Of a stretch of 64,000 bases of DNA, positions 45,023 to 54,313 are shown one piece after another; positions within the stretch are counted from its first letter, which is position 1, and each line of letters begins with the position of its first letter. The notes beneath the pieces were generated by a model. It searched no databases. It had not been told where the DNA came from and worked only from the letters and a program-made list of their open reading frames with translations. This DNA comes from Pseudomonas fluorescens (lineage in GTDB: Bacteria > Pseudomonadota > Gammaproteobacteria > Pseudomonadales > Pseudomonadaceae), in assembly GCF_902498185.1 (NCBI RefSeq), contig NZ_CABVIX010000004.1, forward strand, positions 62,001 through 126,000, given 5' to 3'. Made by a program: the position numbers and the translations under genes.

Positions 45023-45946
45023 TCATGTCGATCCGTCAGATCCGGGGCGTGTTCTTACGGCCAGATAGATGCCAAGCAGAATCCCGGCCATCCCCACGGC
45101 GTGATACGGATAAAGGGACTCCCCCAGGAAAGCGACTGCGAGAATGGCGCCGAACACAGGGATGAGATGAATGCACAGACCGGCCTGTGCCGCGCCGAAA
45201 CGCGCTACGCCGATGTTGAAGAACAGGTAGGCAAGCACCGAGGGGAATATACCCAGATACGACAGCGCGAGGACGCTCGCGGTGGTCCACTGCGCGGCCA
45301 TGCCCCTGTAGATCTCGGTCAGCCACAGCGGCACCAGCGCGATGAAGGCGACGGCGATCTGGGCAGCCATCAAGCCGATACGGTCGACACTGGTCGGAAC
45401 ACTGCGCAGCCAGAGCGTGTAGAAGGCAAACGACACCATCGCGCAAAAGACGATCAAGTCACCCTGCGAGAACGTCAGGGTGGCCACGGCCCGCCATTCA
45501 CCGTGGGTGATGATCGCCAATACCCCTGCACATGACATCAGCAGCCCGACGTTCTGCATGCCCCGTAGCCGCTGGCCGTAGAACACCGCACCCAAGAGCG
45601 CTATCAGTACCGGAATGCACGAGTTCAACAGCAGTGCGTTGGCCGCCGAGGTCTCTCGCAGGCCCACGTAAGTCAGGCTGGTGAAGCACACCACGCCCGC
45701 CACCGAAAGTCGTGCAACCAGCCACGGGTTTTGCCGATAGAACGGCCAGTCCCTTTTCAGGAATTTCCATGCGAAAGGCAAGATGACGATCATGGCGATA
45801 ACCCAGCGCCACAAGGACAGCGTCATGGGCGGCACGCTATCGCGCATCGCTCGTCCAACAATGAAATTACCTGCCCAGAACAACGGAGGCAGACTGAGCA
45901 GCAGTACCGCTGGCGACAGCAGCCTCTTTTTTTCGGGTGCAAACAC
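45023..45946 (-). CDS. DMT-superfamily (EamA) permease
   Basis: GTG 45946 gives 307 residues and is preceded by AGGGAGGA, so the longer frame from 46045 is rejected. The protein has about ten hydrophobic helices arranged as two EamA repeats, beginning LLSLPPLFWAGNFIVGRAMR and ending GMAGILLGIYLAVRT. Such permeases export or import metabolites across the inner membrane; the substrate cannot be predicted. It shares the strand with the GNAT gene and is probably in one operon with it. It is divergent from the zinc-response genes, with the Zur box 138 bases upstream of its start. Confidence 0.85.
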   Translation of the reverse strand: MFAPEKKRLLSPAVLLLSLPPLFWAGNFIVGRAMRDSVPPMTLSLWRWVIAMIVILPFAWKFLKRDWPFYRQNPWLVARLSVAGVVCFTSLTYVGLRETSAANALLLNSCIPVLIALLGAVFYGQRLRGMQNVGLLMSCAGVLAIITHGEWRAVATLTFSQGDLIVFCAMVSFAFYTLWLRSVPTSVDRIGLMAAQIAVAFIALVPLWLTEIYRGMAAQWTTASVLALSYLGIFPSVLAYLFFNIGVARFGAAQAGLCIHLIPVFGAILAVAFLGESLYPYHAVGMAGILLGIYLAVRTRPGSDGST

Positions 45947-46083
45947 AAAATCCTCCCTTGCCCGCCTATGCTCGCCTCCACAGAGGGACGAAGCGCGAAG
46001 CGGGTGTGGCATCAGTCGAGTGGAATTATCCAAACACAGAGGCATTGGAAGATAAACATGCTTGTCGTGCTACCTTTTTCAAA

Positions 46084-46106
46084 GTAATGTTACGGTATAA
46101 CATTAT
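46084..46106. promoter_or_regulatory. Zur box upstream of rpmE2
   Basis: AATGTTA and TAACATT form a perfect 7-bp dyad separated by five bases. This fits the proteobacterial Zur operator (GAAATGTTATA-type palindrome). It ends 10 bases before the rpmE2 start, so zinc-loaded Zur should repress by blocking transcription. Confidence 0.85.
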
Positions 46107-46116
46107 GAGGTGATGC

Positions 46117-46383
46117 ATGAAATCTGGAATCCATCCTGACTACCGTCCCGTGCTCTTCCATGACACGTCGGCAAACGTGTACTTCCTGATTGGCTCTACC
46201 GCCGAGACCACCAGGACGCATGTCCATGAAGACGGCAGCACATACCCCTACATACCCCTGGACGTTTCCAGTGCCTCACATCCGGTCTACACCGGCCAAC
46301 AACGGCAAACCAAGGCCGAAGGTCGAATCGCCGGCTTTCAGAAGCGCTTTGCGGGCACCGCGACGCCAAGTTCGAAGCGGTGA
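46117..46383 (+). CDS. rpmE2: 50S ribosomal protein L31 type B, zinc-free paralogue
   Basis: The 88-residue protein matches the YkgM/RpmE2 form: [42 protein letters not shown] and [10 protein letters not shown]. It lacks the zinc-binding cysteines of the standard L31. Under zinc shortage this copy replaces the zinc-containing L31 in ribosomes and frees zinc. ATG 46117 follows GAGGTG and sits directly behind the Zur box. The TonB receptor gene follows on the same strand after 226 bases. Confidence 0.95.
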   Translation: MKSGIHPDYRPVLFHDTSANVYFLIGSTAETTRTHVHEDGSTYPYIPLDVSSASHPVYTGQQRQTKAEGRIAGFQKRFAGTATPSSKR

Positions 46384-46609
46384 CCCGCCGCACCGCCCTA
46401 TAGCCGACATGTGCGCCTCCCTGGCGCATTGGCGTAGGCGACCTGCCCCGAGGGCAGTTGCCGGCTTCGACAAGCACCAATGACCCCAAGGAAATTGCCA
46501 GATGCGCAGTAGCAGATCTGCGCACCTGTTTGCCTGTGCGAAAGGTATCCGCGCACACATCCCTTGTTGATTCACCCACCTCCAAAAAACGAGCCAACAC
46601 GAGGTCAAC

Positions 46610-48667
46610 ATGTACCGCCGTCACCCTCTTGCCTGGGCAATCGCATTTGCCCTGGCGCCCAATGCATCATCATTCGCTGCCGACAGAGAAAAACCCGTGG
46701 AGCTCGGCACTTCGGTCGTCAGCGCCAGTGCACTCAACAGCAAGGTCAACGAGATGACCAGCCCCGCTGAAGTGCTGCAAGGGGAAGCGCTTGTCATGCG
46801 CCGCGAGTCTACGTTGGGCGAAACGCTCAATGGCTTGCCAGGCGTCCACTCCAGCAGCTTCGGTGCCGGCGCCAGCCGTCCAGTGATTCGCGGGCTGGAT
46901 GGCGCCAGGGTGAAAGTACTCAGCGACGGCGTCGACGTGCTCGATGCATCGACCATCAGCCCCGACCATGCGGTCACCAGCGAGCCACTGCTAGCCGAAC
47001 GCATCGAAGTGCTGAAGGGCCCGGCGACCTTGCTGTACGGCGGTGGCGCCATTGGTGGCGTGGTGAATGTCATCGACAGGAAAATCCCGACCTACGTGCC
47101 GGAAAAGGGCTACGAGGGCGAGCTCGAGCTGCGTGCCAACAGCGTTGCCAATCAGGGTGCAGGCGTGTTTGGCATTACCGCCGGCAGCGGCAACTTCGCC
47201 GTCCGCGCAGAAGGCACCAAGCGCCAGGACGACGAGTATGAAATCCCTGGCTCGCCGGGCAAGCAGGCAGGCTCTTTCAATGACACTGACAGCTACACCC
47301 TGGGTGCAAGCTTTATCGGTGAGCGCGGCTTCCTGGGGGCAGCCTACGGTGAACAGAACCTGAGTTACGGACTGCTTGCCCATGAACATGCCGACTGCCA
47401 CACCCACGGCGTGCGCGATTGGCATTGCAGTGGACACGATGAGGCACATGACGAGCATGACGACGATGAGCACGAGCATGGGCATGCCCATGACCATGAC
47501 CATGCGGGCGTGCCCTATATCAAGATGAAGCAGAAACGCTGGGACCTGCGCGGTGAACTGAATGATCCGCTGCCCGGCGTCGAACTGGCGAAGTTACGCG
47601 TGGGCCACAGTGACTACACCCACGACGAGATCGAAGGGGGCGAAGCGGCCACCACTTTCAACAACGAGGCGACCGATGCCCGCCTCGAGCTGACCCACCA
47701 ACCCCTATTCGGCTGGCGCGGTGTCGTGGGAGCGCAAACCCTGCGCCGAGATTTCGAAGCACTGGGAGAGGAGGCTTATGTACCTCCTACCCTGACCCGC
47801 AATCACGCCTTGTTCCTGCTCGAGGAATACAGCGTCGGTGAGTGGCGTTACGAGCTTGGACTGCGTCACGAGTGGCAGGATATCGATGCCCAAGGTGCAC
47901 AAGACACGAGCCACAGCGGCACATCGGTATCCGCCGGTGCCGTATGGACGTTCGCACCGCAATACTCCCTGGGCTTCTCGCTCTCTCGCTCGCAGCGGCT
48001 GCCTACCGCCGAGGAGCTGTATGCCAATGGTCCGCACGCCGCCACGCGCACGGTCGAGCTGGGAGATGTCGATCTCGACGAGGAAACCTCGCACAACGCC
48101 GAGCTGACCCTGCGCAAATTCGCAGGTCGCACGACATTTACCCTCGGTGTCTTCCGCAATCAGGTCAGCGACTTCATCTACGCGGCCGATACCGGCCACG
48201 AGGTGGGTGGCGGCTATCGCGAGATCGAGTACCGCCAGCAAGATGCCGTTCTGACGGGTGTTGAAGGATCCGTGACCTACGCGCTTTCCGGCACGACGGA
48301 CGTCACCCTGTTCGGTGACCATGTGAGCGGCAAGCTCAAGGGTGGCGCAGACTTGCCGCGCATACCGGCCGATCGCCTGGGCGTGCGGTTGAACCAGGTG
48401 TTCACGCCAGCTGTAAGCGGCGCACTGGAATTCTATCGCTTGCAGCGCCAGGACGAGATCGCCTCTCATGAAACCGAGACCGCGGGCTACAACATGCTCG
48501 GGGCTGGATTGACCTATCGTGGATCGATGACGGCGGCGGACTACCAGCTTTTCATCAAGGGCAGCAACTTGCTGGACGAGCGGGGCCGCAACCACAGCTC
48601 GTTCATCAAGGATGATGTACTGATTCCGGGACGCAACCTGACCGTAGGGGTCCGGCTGGCGTTCTAG
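46610..48667 (+). CDS. znuD: ZnuD-like TonB-dependent outer-membrane zinc receptor
   Basis: The 685-residue protein has a signal peptide (residues 1-24, cut after SSFA), a plug domain (LGETLNGLPGVHSSSFGAGASRPVIRGLDG, then LYGGGAIGGVVNVIDRK) and a C-terminal beta barrel ending in VGVRLAF with terminal Phe. Residues 258-302 form an extracellular loop very rich in His, Asp and Glu, with runs such as HDEHDDDEHEHGHAHDHDH, as in ZnuD and its Pseudomonas counterpart PA0781. It should bind zinc outside and import it with TonB energy. Position behind a Zur box and rpmE2 supports zinc rather than iron. ATG 46610 has ACGAGG upstream. The 226-base gap before it may hold a second promoter, but none is clear. 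Confidence 0.88.
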   Translation: MYRRHPLAWAIAFALAPNASSFAADREKPVELGTSVVSASALNSKVNEMTSPAEVLQGEALVMRRESTLGETLNGLPGVHSSSFGAGASRPVIRGLDGARVKVLSDGVDVLDASTISPDHAVTSEPLLAERIEVLKGPATLLYGGGAIGGVVNVIDRKIPTYVPEKGYEGELELRANSVANQGAGVFGITAGSGNFAVRAEGTKRQDDEYEIPGSPGKQAGSFNDTDSYTLGASFIGERGFLGAAYGEQNLSYGLLAHEHADCHTHGVRDWHCSGHDEAHDEHDDDEHEHGHAHDHDHAGVPYIKMKQKRWDLRGELNDPLPGVELAKLRVGHSDYTHDEIEGGEAATTFNNEATDARLELTHQPLFGWRGVVGAQTLRRDFEALGEEAYVPPTLTRNHALFLLEEYSVGEWRYELGLRHEWQDIDAQGAQDTSHSGTSVSAGAVWTFAPQYSLGFSLSRSQRLPTAEELYANGPHAATRTVELGDVDLDEETSHNAELTLRKFAGRTTFTLGVFRNQVSDFIYAADTGHEVGGGYREIEYRQQDAVLTGVEGSVTYALSGTTDVTLFGDHVSGKLKGGADLPRIPADRLGVRLNQVFTPAVSGALEFYRLQRQDEIASHETETAGYNMLGAGLTYRGSMTAADYQLFIKGSNLLDERGRNHSSFIKDDVLIPGRNLTVGVRLAF

Positions 48668-48675
48668 CGACCTTG

Positions 48676-48702
48676 GCCTGAGTCTCCAAGCGGGGCTCAG
48701 GC
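48676..48702 (+). terminator. Terminator-like inverted repeat after the zinc receptor gene
   Basis: GCCTGAG pairs with CTCAGGC across a 13-base loop, nine bases after the stop. No T-run follows. Directly downstream, 48705-48745 contains a degenerate Pseudomonas REP-like sequence with GGGGCGCG and CGCTCCTACAG. Confidence 0.5.
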
Positions 48703-48874
48703 TTGCAAGTCGGGGCGCGAACCGCCGCTCCTACAGACCTCCTTGCACCCCCTCCCAGCAGAACTAAGCTTCCCTGTCGAGTAGCCCCACACCCCGCATG
48801 GCTACCGCGCTGACCACGCCTTTTCGGCACCTGAAAAAAAGCTTGACCAAACGGACAGAAAAAGGCGAAAAACA

Positions 48875-48906
48875 GTACACATTACAAAGATTTGTTTGTG
48901 TACAAT
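48875..48906 (+). promoter_or_regulatory. Nested dyad and putative -10 element upstream of ccoN2
   Basis: GTACAC at 48875 and GTGTAC at 48898 are exact inverted arms. Between them ACAAA-GA-TTTGT is a second perfect dyad. TACAAT at 48901-48906 could serve as a -10 element overlapped by the right arm. No good ANR box is present, only a weak TTGTT-N4-TACAA at 48892. The rest of the 305-base gap (48668-48972) shows nothing further. Confidence 0.4.
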
Positions 48907-48972
48907 CGAGACGCCTCACGACGCCGTGCAACGTCGATCAACAAGAATATCCAAAAACCGTGGTGCCTTAGA

Positions 48973-50415
48973 ATGACTACAGCAATCAGTCCGACTGCTT
49001 ATAACTATAAGGTCGTCCGCCAGTTCGCCATCATGACGGTGGTCTGGGGAATCCTTGGCATGGGAGTCGGGGTGTTCATCGCCTCCCAGCTGGTCTGGCC
49101 AGACCTGAACCTGGACTTGCCCTGGACCAGCTTCGGCCGCCTGCGCCCGCTGCACACCAACCTGGTGATCTTCGCCTTCGGCGGCTGTGCGCTGTTCGGG
49201 ACCTCCTACTACGTGGTCCAGCGAACGTGCCAGGCGCGGCTGATTTCCGACCGCCTGGCGGCCTTTACCTTCTGGGGTTGGCAGGCGGTGATCGTCAGCG
49301 CGCTGATCACCCTGCCGATGGGCTACACCACCACCAAGGAATACGCCGAGCTCGAATGGCCGATCGCGATCCTGCTGGCCATCGTATGGATAACCTATGG
49401 CGTGGTGTTCTTCGGCACCATCGTCAAGCGCAAGACCAAGCACATCTACGTCGGCAACTGGTTCTACGGCGCCTTCATCGTGGTCACGGCGATGTTGCAC
49501 ATCGTCAACCACATCTCCTTGCCGGTGAGCCTGTTCAAGTCGTACTCGGCGTACGCCGGCGCGACAGATGCGATGATCCAGTGGTGGTACGGCCACAACG
49601 CCGTGGGCTTTTTCCTGACCACGGGTTTCCTGGGGATGATGTACTACTTCGTGCCCAAGCAGGCTGAACGGCCGATCTACTCGTATCGCCTGTCGATCGT
49701 GCACTTCTGGGCGCTGATCACCCTGTACATCTGGGCCGGCCCGCACCACCTGCACTACACCGCCCTGCCCGACTGGGCCCAGTCGCTGGGCATGGTGATG
49801 TCGATCATCCTGCTGGCGCCGAGCTGGGGCGGCATGATCAACGGCATGATGACCCTGTCGGGAGCCTGGCACAAACTGCGCACCGACCCGATCCTGCGCT
49901 TTCTGGTGGTGTCCCTGGCCTTCTACGGCATGTCGACCTTCGAAGGCCCGATGATGGCGATCAAGACGGTCAACTCGCTGTCGCACTACACCGACTGGAC
50001 CATCGGCCACGTCCACGCCGGCGCCCTGGGCTGGGTCGCGATGATCTCGATCGGCGCGGTGTACCACATGATCCCGCGCCTGTATGGCCGGGCGCAGATG
50101 TACAGTGTCGGCCTGATCAATGCCCACTTCTGGCTGGCGACCATCGGCACCGTGCTGTACATCGCCTCGATGTGGGTCAACGGCATCACCCAGGGCCTGA
50201 TGTGGCGTGCGATCAACGACGACGGCACCCTCACCTATTCCTTCGTGGAGGCGCTGCAGGCCAGTCACATGGGCTACATCGTCCGCGCCCTGGGCGGTGC
50301 GATCTTCGCCTCGGGCATGTTGCTGATGGCCTACAACGTCTACCGCACCGTGCGCGCCGCCGAGCCCGCCGAGGCTGAAGCCGCCGCCCGCATCGTCATC
50401 GTGGGAGCTCACTGA
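48973..50415 (+). CDS. ccoN: Cytochrome cbb3 oxidase subunit I, copy 2 (CcoN2)
   Basis: ATG 48973 gives 480 residues; the frame extends 27 codons upstream without conservation. All metal-ligand segments of CcoN are present as in copy 1: [45 protein letters not shown] and [15 protein letters not shown]. Differences from copy 1 concentrate at the two ends and in a few helices. The stop overlaps the ccoO start (TGATG). This is the second complete cbb3 oxidase, a usual feature of Pseudomonas, and its control region differs from copy 1, pointing to separate regulation. Confidence 0.97.
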   Translation: MTTAISPTAYNYKVVRQFAIMTVVWGILGMGVGVFIASQLVWPDLNLDLPWTSFGRLRPLHTNLVIFAFGGCALFGTSYYVVQRTCQARLISDRLAAFTFWGWQAVIVSALITLPMGYTTTKEYAELEWPIAILLAIVWITYGVVFFGTIVKRKTKHIYVGNWFYGAFIVVTAMLHIVNHISLPVSLFKSYSAYAGATDAMIQWWYGHNAVGFFLTTGFLGMMYYFVPKQAERPIYSYRLSIVHFWALITLYIWAGPHHLHYTALPDWAQSLGMVMSIILLAPSWGGMINGMMTLSGAWHKLRTDPILRFLVVSLAFYGMSTFEGPMMAIKTVNSLSHYTDWTIGHVHAGALGWVAMISIGAVYHMIPRLYGRAQMYSVGLINAHFWLATIGTVLYIASMWVNGITQGLMWRAINDDGTLTYSFVEALQASHMGYIVRALGGAIFASGMLLMAYNVYRTVRAAEPAEAEAAARIVIVGAH

Positions 50416-51023
50416 TGAAACATGAAGTCGTCGAGAAGAACATCGGCCTGCTGGCCCTGTTCATGGTCATCGCCGTGAGCATCGGTGGCCTCACCCAGAT
50501 CGTCCCGCTGTTTTTCCAGGACGTGACGAACAAGCCGATCGAGGGCATGAAGCCGCGGACCGCGCTGGAGGTCGAAGGCCGTGACGTGTATATCCGCGAA
50601 GGCTGCGTGGGCTGCCACTCGCAGATGGTCCGCCCGTTCCGCGCAGAGACCGAGCGCTACGGGCACTATTCGGTAGCGGGCGAAAGCGTGTGGGACCACC
50701 CCTTCCTGTGGGGCTCCAAGCGCACCGGCCCGGACCTTGCCCGGGTGGGCGGCCGCTACTCCGATGACTGGCACCGCGCGCACCTCTACAACCCGCGCAA
50801 CGTGGTGCCGGAGTCGAAGATGCCGTCCTACCCGTGGCTGGTGGAAAACACCCTGGATGGCCAGGACACCCCGAAAAAACTCGAGGTCCTGCGCACTTTG
50901 GGCGTGCCGTACACCGACGCCGACATTGCCGGTGCCCGCGACGCGGTCAAGGGCAAGACCGAAATGGACGCCCTGGTGGCCTACCTCCAAGGCCTGGGCA
51001 CCCTCATCAAGAGCAAACGGTGA
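50415..51023 (+). CDS. ccoO: Cytochrome cbb3 oxidase subunit II, copy 2 (CcoO2)
   Basis: A 202-residue mono-heme subunit, collinear with copy 1. It has a membrane anchor near residues 12-32 and heme attached at CVGCH in [13 protein letters not shown]. Its start codon overlaps the stop of ccoN2. The main divergence from copy 1 is around residues 143-155 ([15 protein letters not shown]). Confidence 0.97.
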   Translation: MKHEVVEKNIGLLALFMVIAVSIGGLTQIVPLFFQDVTNKPIEGMKPRTALEVEGRDVYIREGCVGCHSQMVRPFRAETERYGHYSVAGESVWDHPFLWGSKRTGPDLARVGGRYSDDWHRAHLYNPRNVVPESKMPSYPWLVENTLDGQDTPKKLEVLRTLGVPYTDADIAGARDAVKGKTEMDALVAYLQGLGTLIKSKR

Positions 51024-51028
51024 CTGTG

Positions 51029-51226
51029 ATGGATATCGGGATGATTCGCGGTCTCGGCACCGTCGTGGTGCTGGTGGCCTTTGTCGGGCTGGCACTGTGG
51101 GTGTTCAGCGGCCGACGCAAGAAAGACTTCGACGAAGCGACCTTGCTGCCTTTCGCGGACGATCCCGAAGCGATCAGGCACGTCGAGCAAGCCAAAGCGA
51201 GCGCTTCGAGGAGTAACAAAGCATGA
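51029..51226 (+). CDS. ccoQ: Cytochrome cbb3 oxidase small subunit, copy 2 (CcoQ2)
   Basis: A 65-residue protein with one helix ([20 protein letters not shown]) followed by [15 protein letters not shown]. Its stop overlaps the ccoP2 start (ATGA). The tail is four residues longer than that of copy 1 and differs from it. Confidence 0.92.
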   Translation: MDIGMIRGLGTVVVLVAFVGLALWVFSGRRKKDFDEATLLPFADDPEAIRHVEQAKASASRSNKA

Positions 51227-52191
51227 GCACCTTCTGGAGTCTGTACGTCACCGTCCTGACCCTGGGCACCCTCTTCGCCCTGACCTGGCTGCTGCTGTCG
51301 ACCCGCAAGGGCCAGCGCAGCGACGTCACCGACGAAACCGTGGGCCACGCCTTCGATGGCATCGAGGAATACGATAACCCGTTGCCCAAGTGGTGGTTCT
51401 GGCTGTTCGTCGCCACCATCATCTTCTCGCTGGGCTACCTGGTGCTGTACCCGGGCCTGGGCAACTGGAAAGGCATCATGCCCGGCTACCAGGATTCTTC
51501 GGAATTTGCCAACGGGCAGTCCGGCTGGACCGGCGTGCACGAGTGGGAAAAGGAAATGGCCAAGGCCGATGCCCGCTTCGGGCCGATCTTCGCCAAATAC
51601 GCTGCCATGCCGATCGAGGACGTGGCCAGGGAGCCGCAGGCATTGAAGATGGGCGCGCGGCTGTTCGCCTCCAACTGTTCGGTGTGCCACGGCTCGGACG
51701 CCAAGGGCGCCTATGGCTTCCCCAACCTGACCGACCAGGACTGGCGCTGGGGCGGTGAGCCCGAGACCATCAAGACCAGCATCATGAACGGCCGACACGG
51801 CGTCATGCCGGCCTGGTCGGCGGTGATCGGCGAACAGGGCGTGGCCGATGTCGCTGCCTTCGTGCTGACCAATCTCGATGGACGTGCACTGCCGCAAGAC
51901 ATCAAGGCCGATCCGGTCAACGGACAGAAGATCTTCGCCGCCAACTGCGTCGCGTGCCATGGTCCCGAGGCCAAAGGCACGCCGGTGATGGGCGCGCCCG
52001 ACCTGACCCATCCGCAGGCGTTCATCTACGGTTCGAGCTTTGCCCAGCTGCAGCAGACCATCCGCTACGGCCGCCAGGGCCAGATGCCGGCGCAGGCGCA
52101 GCTGCAGGGCAATGACAAGGTGCATCTGCTGGCGGCGTATGTGTACAGCCTGTCGCATCCGGAAGAGGAAACACCGACAAAGGCCGACTGA
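51223..52191 (+). CDS. ccoP: Cytochrome cbb3 oxidase subunit III, copy 2 (CcoP2)
   Basis: A 322-residue diheme subunit with two N-terminal helices, then CSVCH near residue 152 and CVACH near residue 241. It closely matches copy 1, including the block [20 protein letters not shown]. The stop is followed by 142 bases before ccoG with no clear terminator. Confidence 0.97.
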   Translation: MSTFWSLYVTVLTLGTLFALTWLLLSTRKGQRSDVTDETVGHAFDGIEEYDNPLPKWWFWLFVATIIFSLGYLVLYPGLGNWKGIMPGYQDSSEFANGQSGWTGVHEWEKEMAKADARFGPIFAKYAAMPIEDVAREPQALKMGARLFASNCSVCHGSDAKGAYGFPNLTDQDWRWGGEPETIKTSIMNGRHGVMPAWSAVIGEQGVADVAAFVLTNLDGRALPQDIKADPVNGQKIFAANCVACHGPEAKGTPVMGAPDLTHPQAFIYGSSFAQLQQTIRYGRQGQMPAQAQLQGNDKVHLLAAYVYSLSHPEEETPTKAD

Positions 52192-52202
52192 CTCGCGCCA
52201 GG

Positions 52203-52216
52203 ATGATCTGGATCAA
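52203..52216 (+). promoter_or_regulatory. Possible ANR box upstream of ccoG
   Basis: ATGATCTGGATCAA matches TTGAT-N4-ATCAA at nine of ten defined positions. A TATCAT at 52250-52255 could be the -10 element, but it lies about ten bases further away than the class II spacing seen for hemN. The site is therefore uncertain. Confidence 0.45.
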
Positions 52217-52333
52217 TGGCAACACGCTCCAGGGGCGTCACCACCGGCGTATCATGCGCCCGAAGCGCCATAGGCTTCACGACTGCGGCCGGCATGCACT
52301 GGCCGCGGCACCCTTCCACTGCCGTGGGACTCG

Positions 52334-53752
52334 ATGATGAGCAAGCAGATTCCGGTACACGATGTCACCCCGCCTGCCAGCAAGCACGGTGACAGCGTCG
52401 ACCTCTATGCCTCCCGGGAAAAGATCTACACCCGGGCCTTCACCGGCATCTTCCGCGACCTGCGCAGGGTCGCCGGGGCACTGCTGTTCCTGCTCTATTT
52501 CGGCACCGTGTGGCTGAACTGGGGCGAGCATCAGGCGGTGTGGTGGAACCTGCCCGAGCGCAAGTTCTACATCTTTGGCGCGACCATCTGGCCCCAGGAC
52601 TTCATCCTGCTGTCGGGGCTGCTGATCGTCTCGGCGTTCGGGCTGTTCTTCATCACGGTGTTCGCCGGGCGGGTGTGGTGTGGCTACACCTGCCCGCAAA
52701 GTGTCTGGACATGGATCTTCATGTGGTGCGAAAAGGTCACCGAGGGTGACCGCAACCAGCGCATCAAGCTCGACAAGTCACCCATGAGCGCCGACAAGCT
52801 GGTGCGCAAGACCGCCAAGCACAGCCTCTGGTTGCTGATCGGCTTTGTCACCGGCATGACCTTTGTCGGGTACTTCTCGCCCATCCGCGAGCTGGTACTG
52901 GAGTTCTTCACCGGCCAGGCCGATGGCTGGGCCTATTTCTGGGTGGGCTTCTTCACCCTCGCGACATACGGCAACGCCGGCTGGCTGCGCGAGCAGGTCT
53001 GCGTGCACATGTGCCCGTACGCGCGCTTCCAGAGCGTGATGTTCGACAAGGACACTCTGATCGTTTCCTACGACCCACGGCGGGGCGAGCTGCGTGGCCC
53101 ACGCAAGAAGGACGCGGACTACAAGGCCCAGGGCCTGGGTGATTGCATCGACTGCACGATGTGCGTGCAGGTCTGCCCGACCGGCATCGACATCCGCGAC
53201 GGCCTGCAGATCGAGTGCATCGGCTGCGCCGCCTGCGTCGACGCCTGCGACAGCATCATGGACAAGATGAATTACCCCAGGGGCCTGGTCAGCTACACCA
53301 CCGAGCACAATCTGTCGGGGCAGAAGACCCACATGCTTCGCCCGCGCCTGATCGGCTATGCGCTGGTACTGCTGGCGATGATCGCCTTGCTTGCCACCGC
53401 CTTCGCCACCCGCTCGCTGGTCGGCTTCGACGTCAGCAAGGACCGCGTGCTCTACCGCGAGAATGCCCAGGGCCGGATCGAGAACGTCTACAGCCTCAAG
53501 GTGATGAACAAGGACCAGCACGACCATGTCTACGTGCTCGAGGCCAGCGGCCTGCCGGGCCTGGTGCTCGAAGGCGCGCGCGAGATCCGCGTGGCCGCGG
53601 GCGACATCGTCAGCCTGCCGGTGCGCCTGTCGGTGGCGCCCGAGCGCCTGCCCTCGACCACCAATGAAGTCACCTTCCTCCTCAAGGATGCCGACGACGG
53701 CGACTCGCAGGTCGAAGCCCAGAGCCGGTTCATCGGCCCGCAAATACGTTGA
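52334..53752 (+). CDS. ccoG: Cytochrome cbb3 oxidase assembly iron-sulfur protein CcoG (RdxA/FixG)
   Basis: The 472-residue membrane protein has about five helices, an early Cys motif VWCGYTCPQSVW, and two ferredoxin-type clusters in CIDCTMCVQVCP and CIGCAACVDAC. The C-terminal 120 residues form an Ig-like FixG domain. It is thought to handle copper reduction or delivery for CuB insertion into CcoN. Two consecutive ATG codons (52334 and 52337) could start it. It leads the assembly operon ccoGHIS, with ccoH following after 11 bases. Confidence 0.95.
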   Translation: MMSKQIPVHDVTPPASKHGDSVDLYASREKIYTRAFTGIFRDLRRVAGALLFLLYFGTVWLNWGEHQAVWWNLPERKFYIFGATIWPQDFILLSGLLIVSAFGLFFITVFAGRVWCGYTCPQSVWTWIFMWCEKVTEGDRNQRIKLDKSPMSADKLVRKTAKHSLWLLIGFVTGMTFVGYFSPIRELVLEFFTGQADGWAYFWVGFFTLATYGNAGWLREQVCVHMCPYARFQSVMFDKDTLIVSYDPRRGELRGPRKKDADYKAQGLGDCIDCTMCVQVCPTGIDIRDGLQIECIGCAACVDACDSIMDKMNYPRGLVSYTTEHNLSGQKTHMLRPRLIGYALVLLAMIALLATAFATRSLVGFDVSKDRVLYRENAQGRIENVYSLKVMNKDQHDHVYVLEASGLPGLVLEGAREIRVAAGDIVSLPVRLSVAPERLPSTTNEVTFLLKDADDGDSQVEAQSRFIGPQIR

Positions 53753-53763
53753 GAGAACCCAGC

Positions 53764-54306
53764 ATGCCTTCCGCCACCGCCGCCAGCCCCTGGTACAAGC
53801 ACCTCTGGCCCTGGATCATCATCGGCATCCTGACCACCTCGGTGTGCCTGAGCCTGACCATGGTCACCATTGCCGTGCGCAACCCGGACAATCTGGTCAA
53901 CGACAACTACTACGAGGCCGGCAAAGGCATAAACCGCTCGCTGGACCGCGAGTTGCTGGCCCAGACACTGGGCCTGAAGGCTAGCCTGCATCTCGATGAT
54001 CTGACCGGTGAAGTGCAACTGCGCCTGGTTGGCCAGAGCGCGCCGCAGAGCGTGGAGCTGAACCTGATCTCCCCGACCCAGCCGGGCAAGGACCGCAAGG
54101 TGGTGCTGAACATGAGAGCGCCTGGGCGGTATGTCGGGCAGCTGGATGACCGGGTCGAGGGACGGCGCTTTGTCGAGCTGCTCGGTGAGCAGGAGGGGCA
54201 GCTGTGGCGGTTGTTCGAAGAGGAAAAGGTCGGGCATGGGGTGACCTTGCAGCTCGGGGATGAGGCCCTGCAAGCGGCGGAGCATCACGGGATAAGACCA
54301 CAGTGA
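53764..54306 (+). CDS. ccoH: Cytochrome cbb3 oxidase assembly protein CcoH (FixH)
   Basis: ATG 53764 gives 180 residues with one N-terminal helix (WIIIGILTTSVCLSLTMVTI) and the family motif NPDNLVNDNYYEAGKGINR. The rest is a periplasmic FixH domain. It is needed for stable cbb3 assembly. A frame start five codons upstream (TTG 53749) would overlap the ccoG stop and is less likely. ccoI follows after 7 bases. Confidence 0.93.
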   Translation: MPSATAASPWYKHLWPWIIIGILTTSVCLSLTMVTIAVRNPDNLVNDNYYEAGKGINRSLDRELLAQTLGLKASLHLDDLTGEVQLRLVGQSAPQSVELNLISPTQPGKDRKVVLNMRAPGRYVGQLDDRVEGRRFVELLGEQEGQLWRLFEEEKVGHGVTLQLGDEALQAAEHHGIRPQ

Positions 54307-54313
54307 TGTTTCG

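Noticed and set aside
44820..45026. N-terminal extension of the GNAT protein to ATG 45026, which overlaps the transporter stop
   Set aside because: The extra 69 residues have no GNAT character, and the family opening starts at ATG 44819. The overlap keeps it as a minor alternative.
48892..48905. ANR box for ccoN2 (TTGTT-N4-TACAA)
   Set aside because: Only seven of ten defined positions match, and no -10 element lies at the class II distance.
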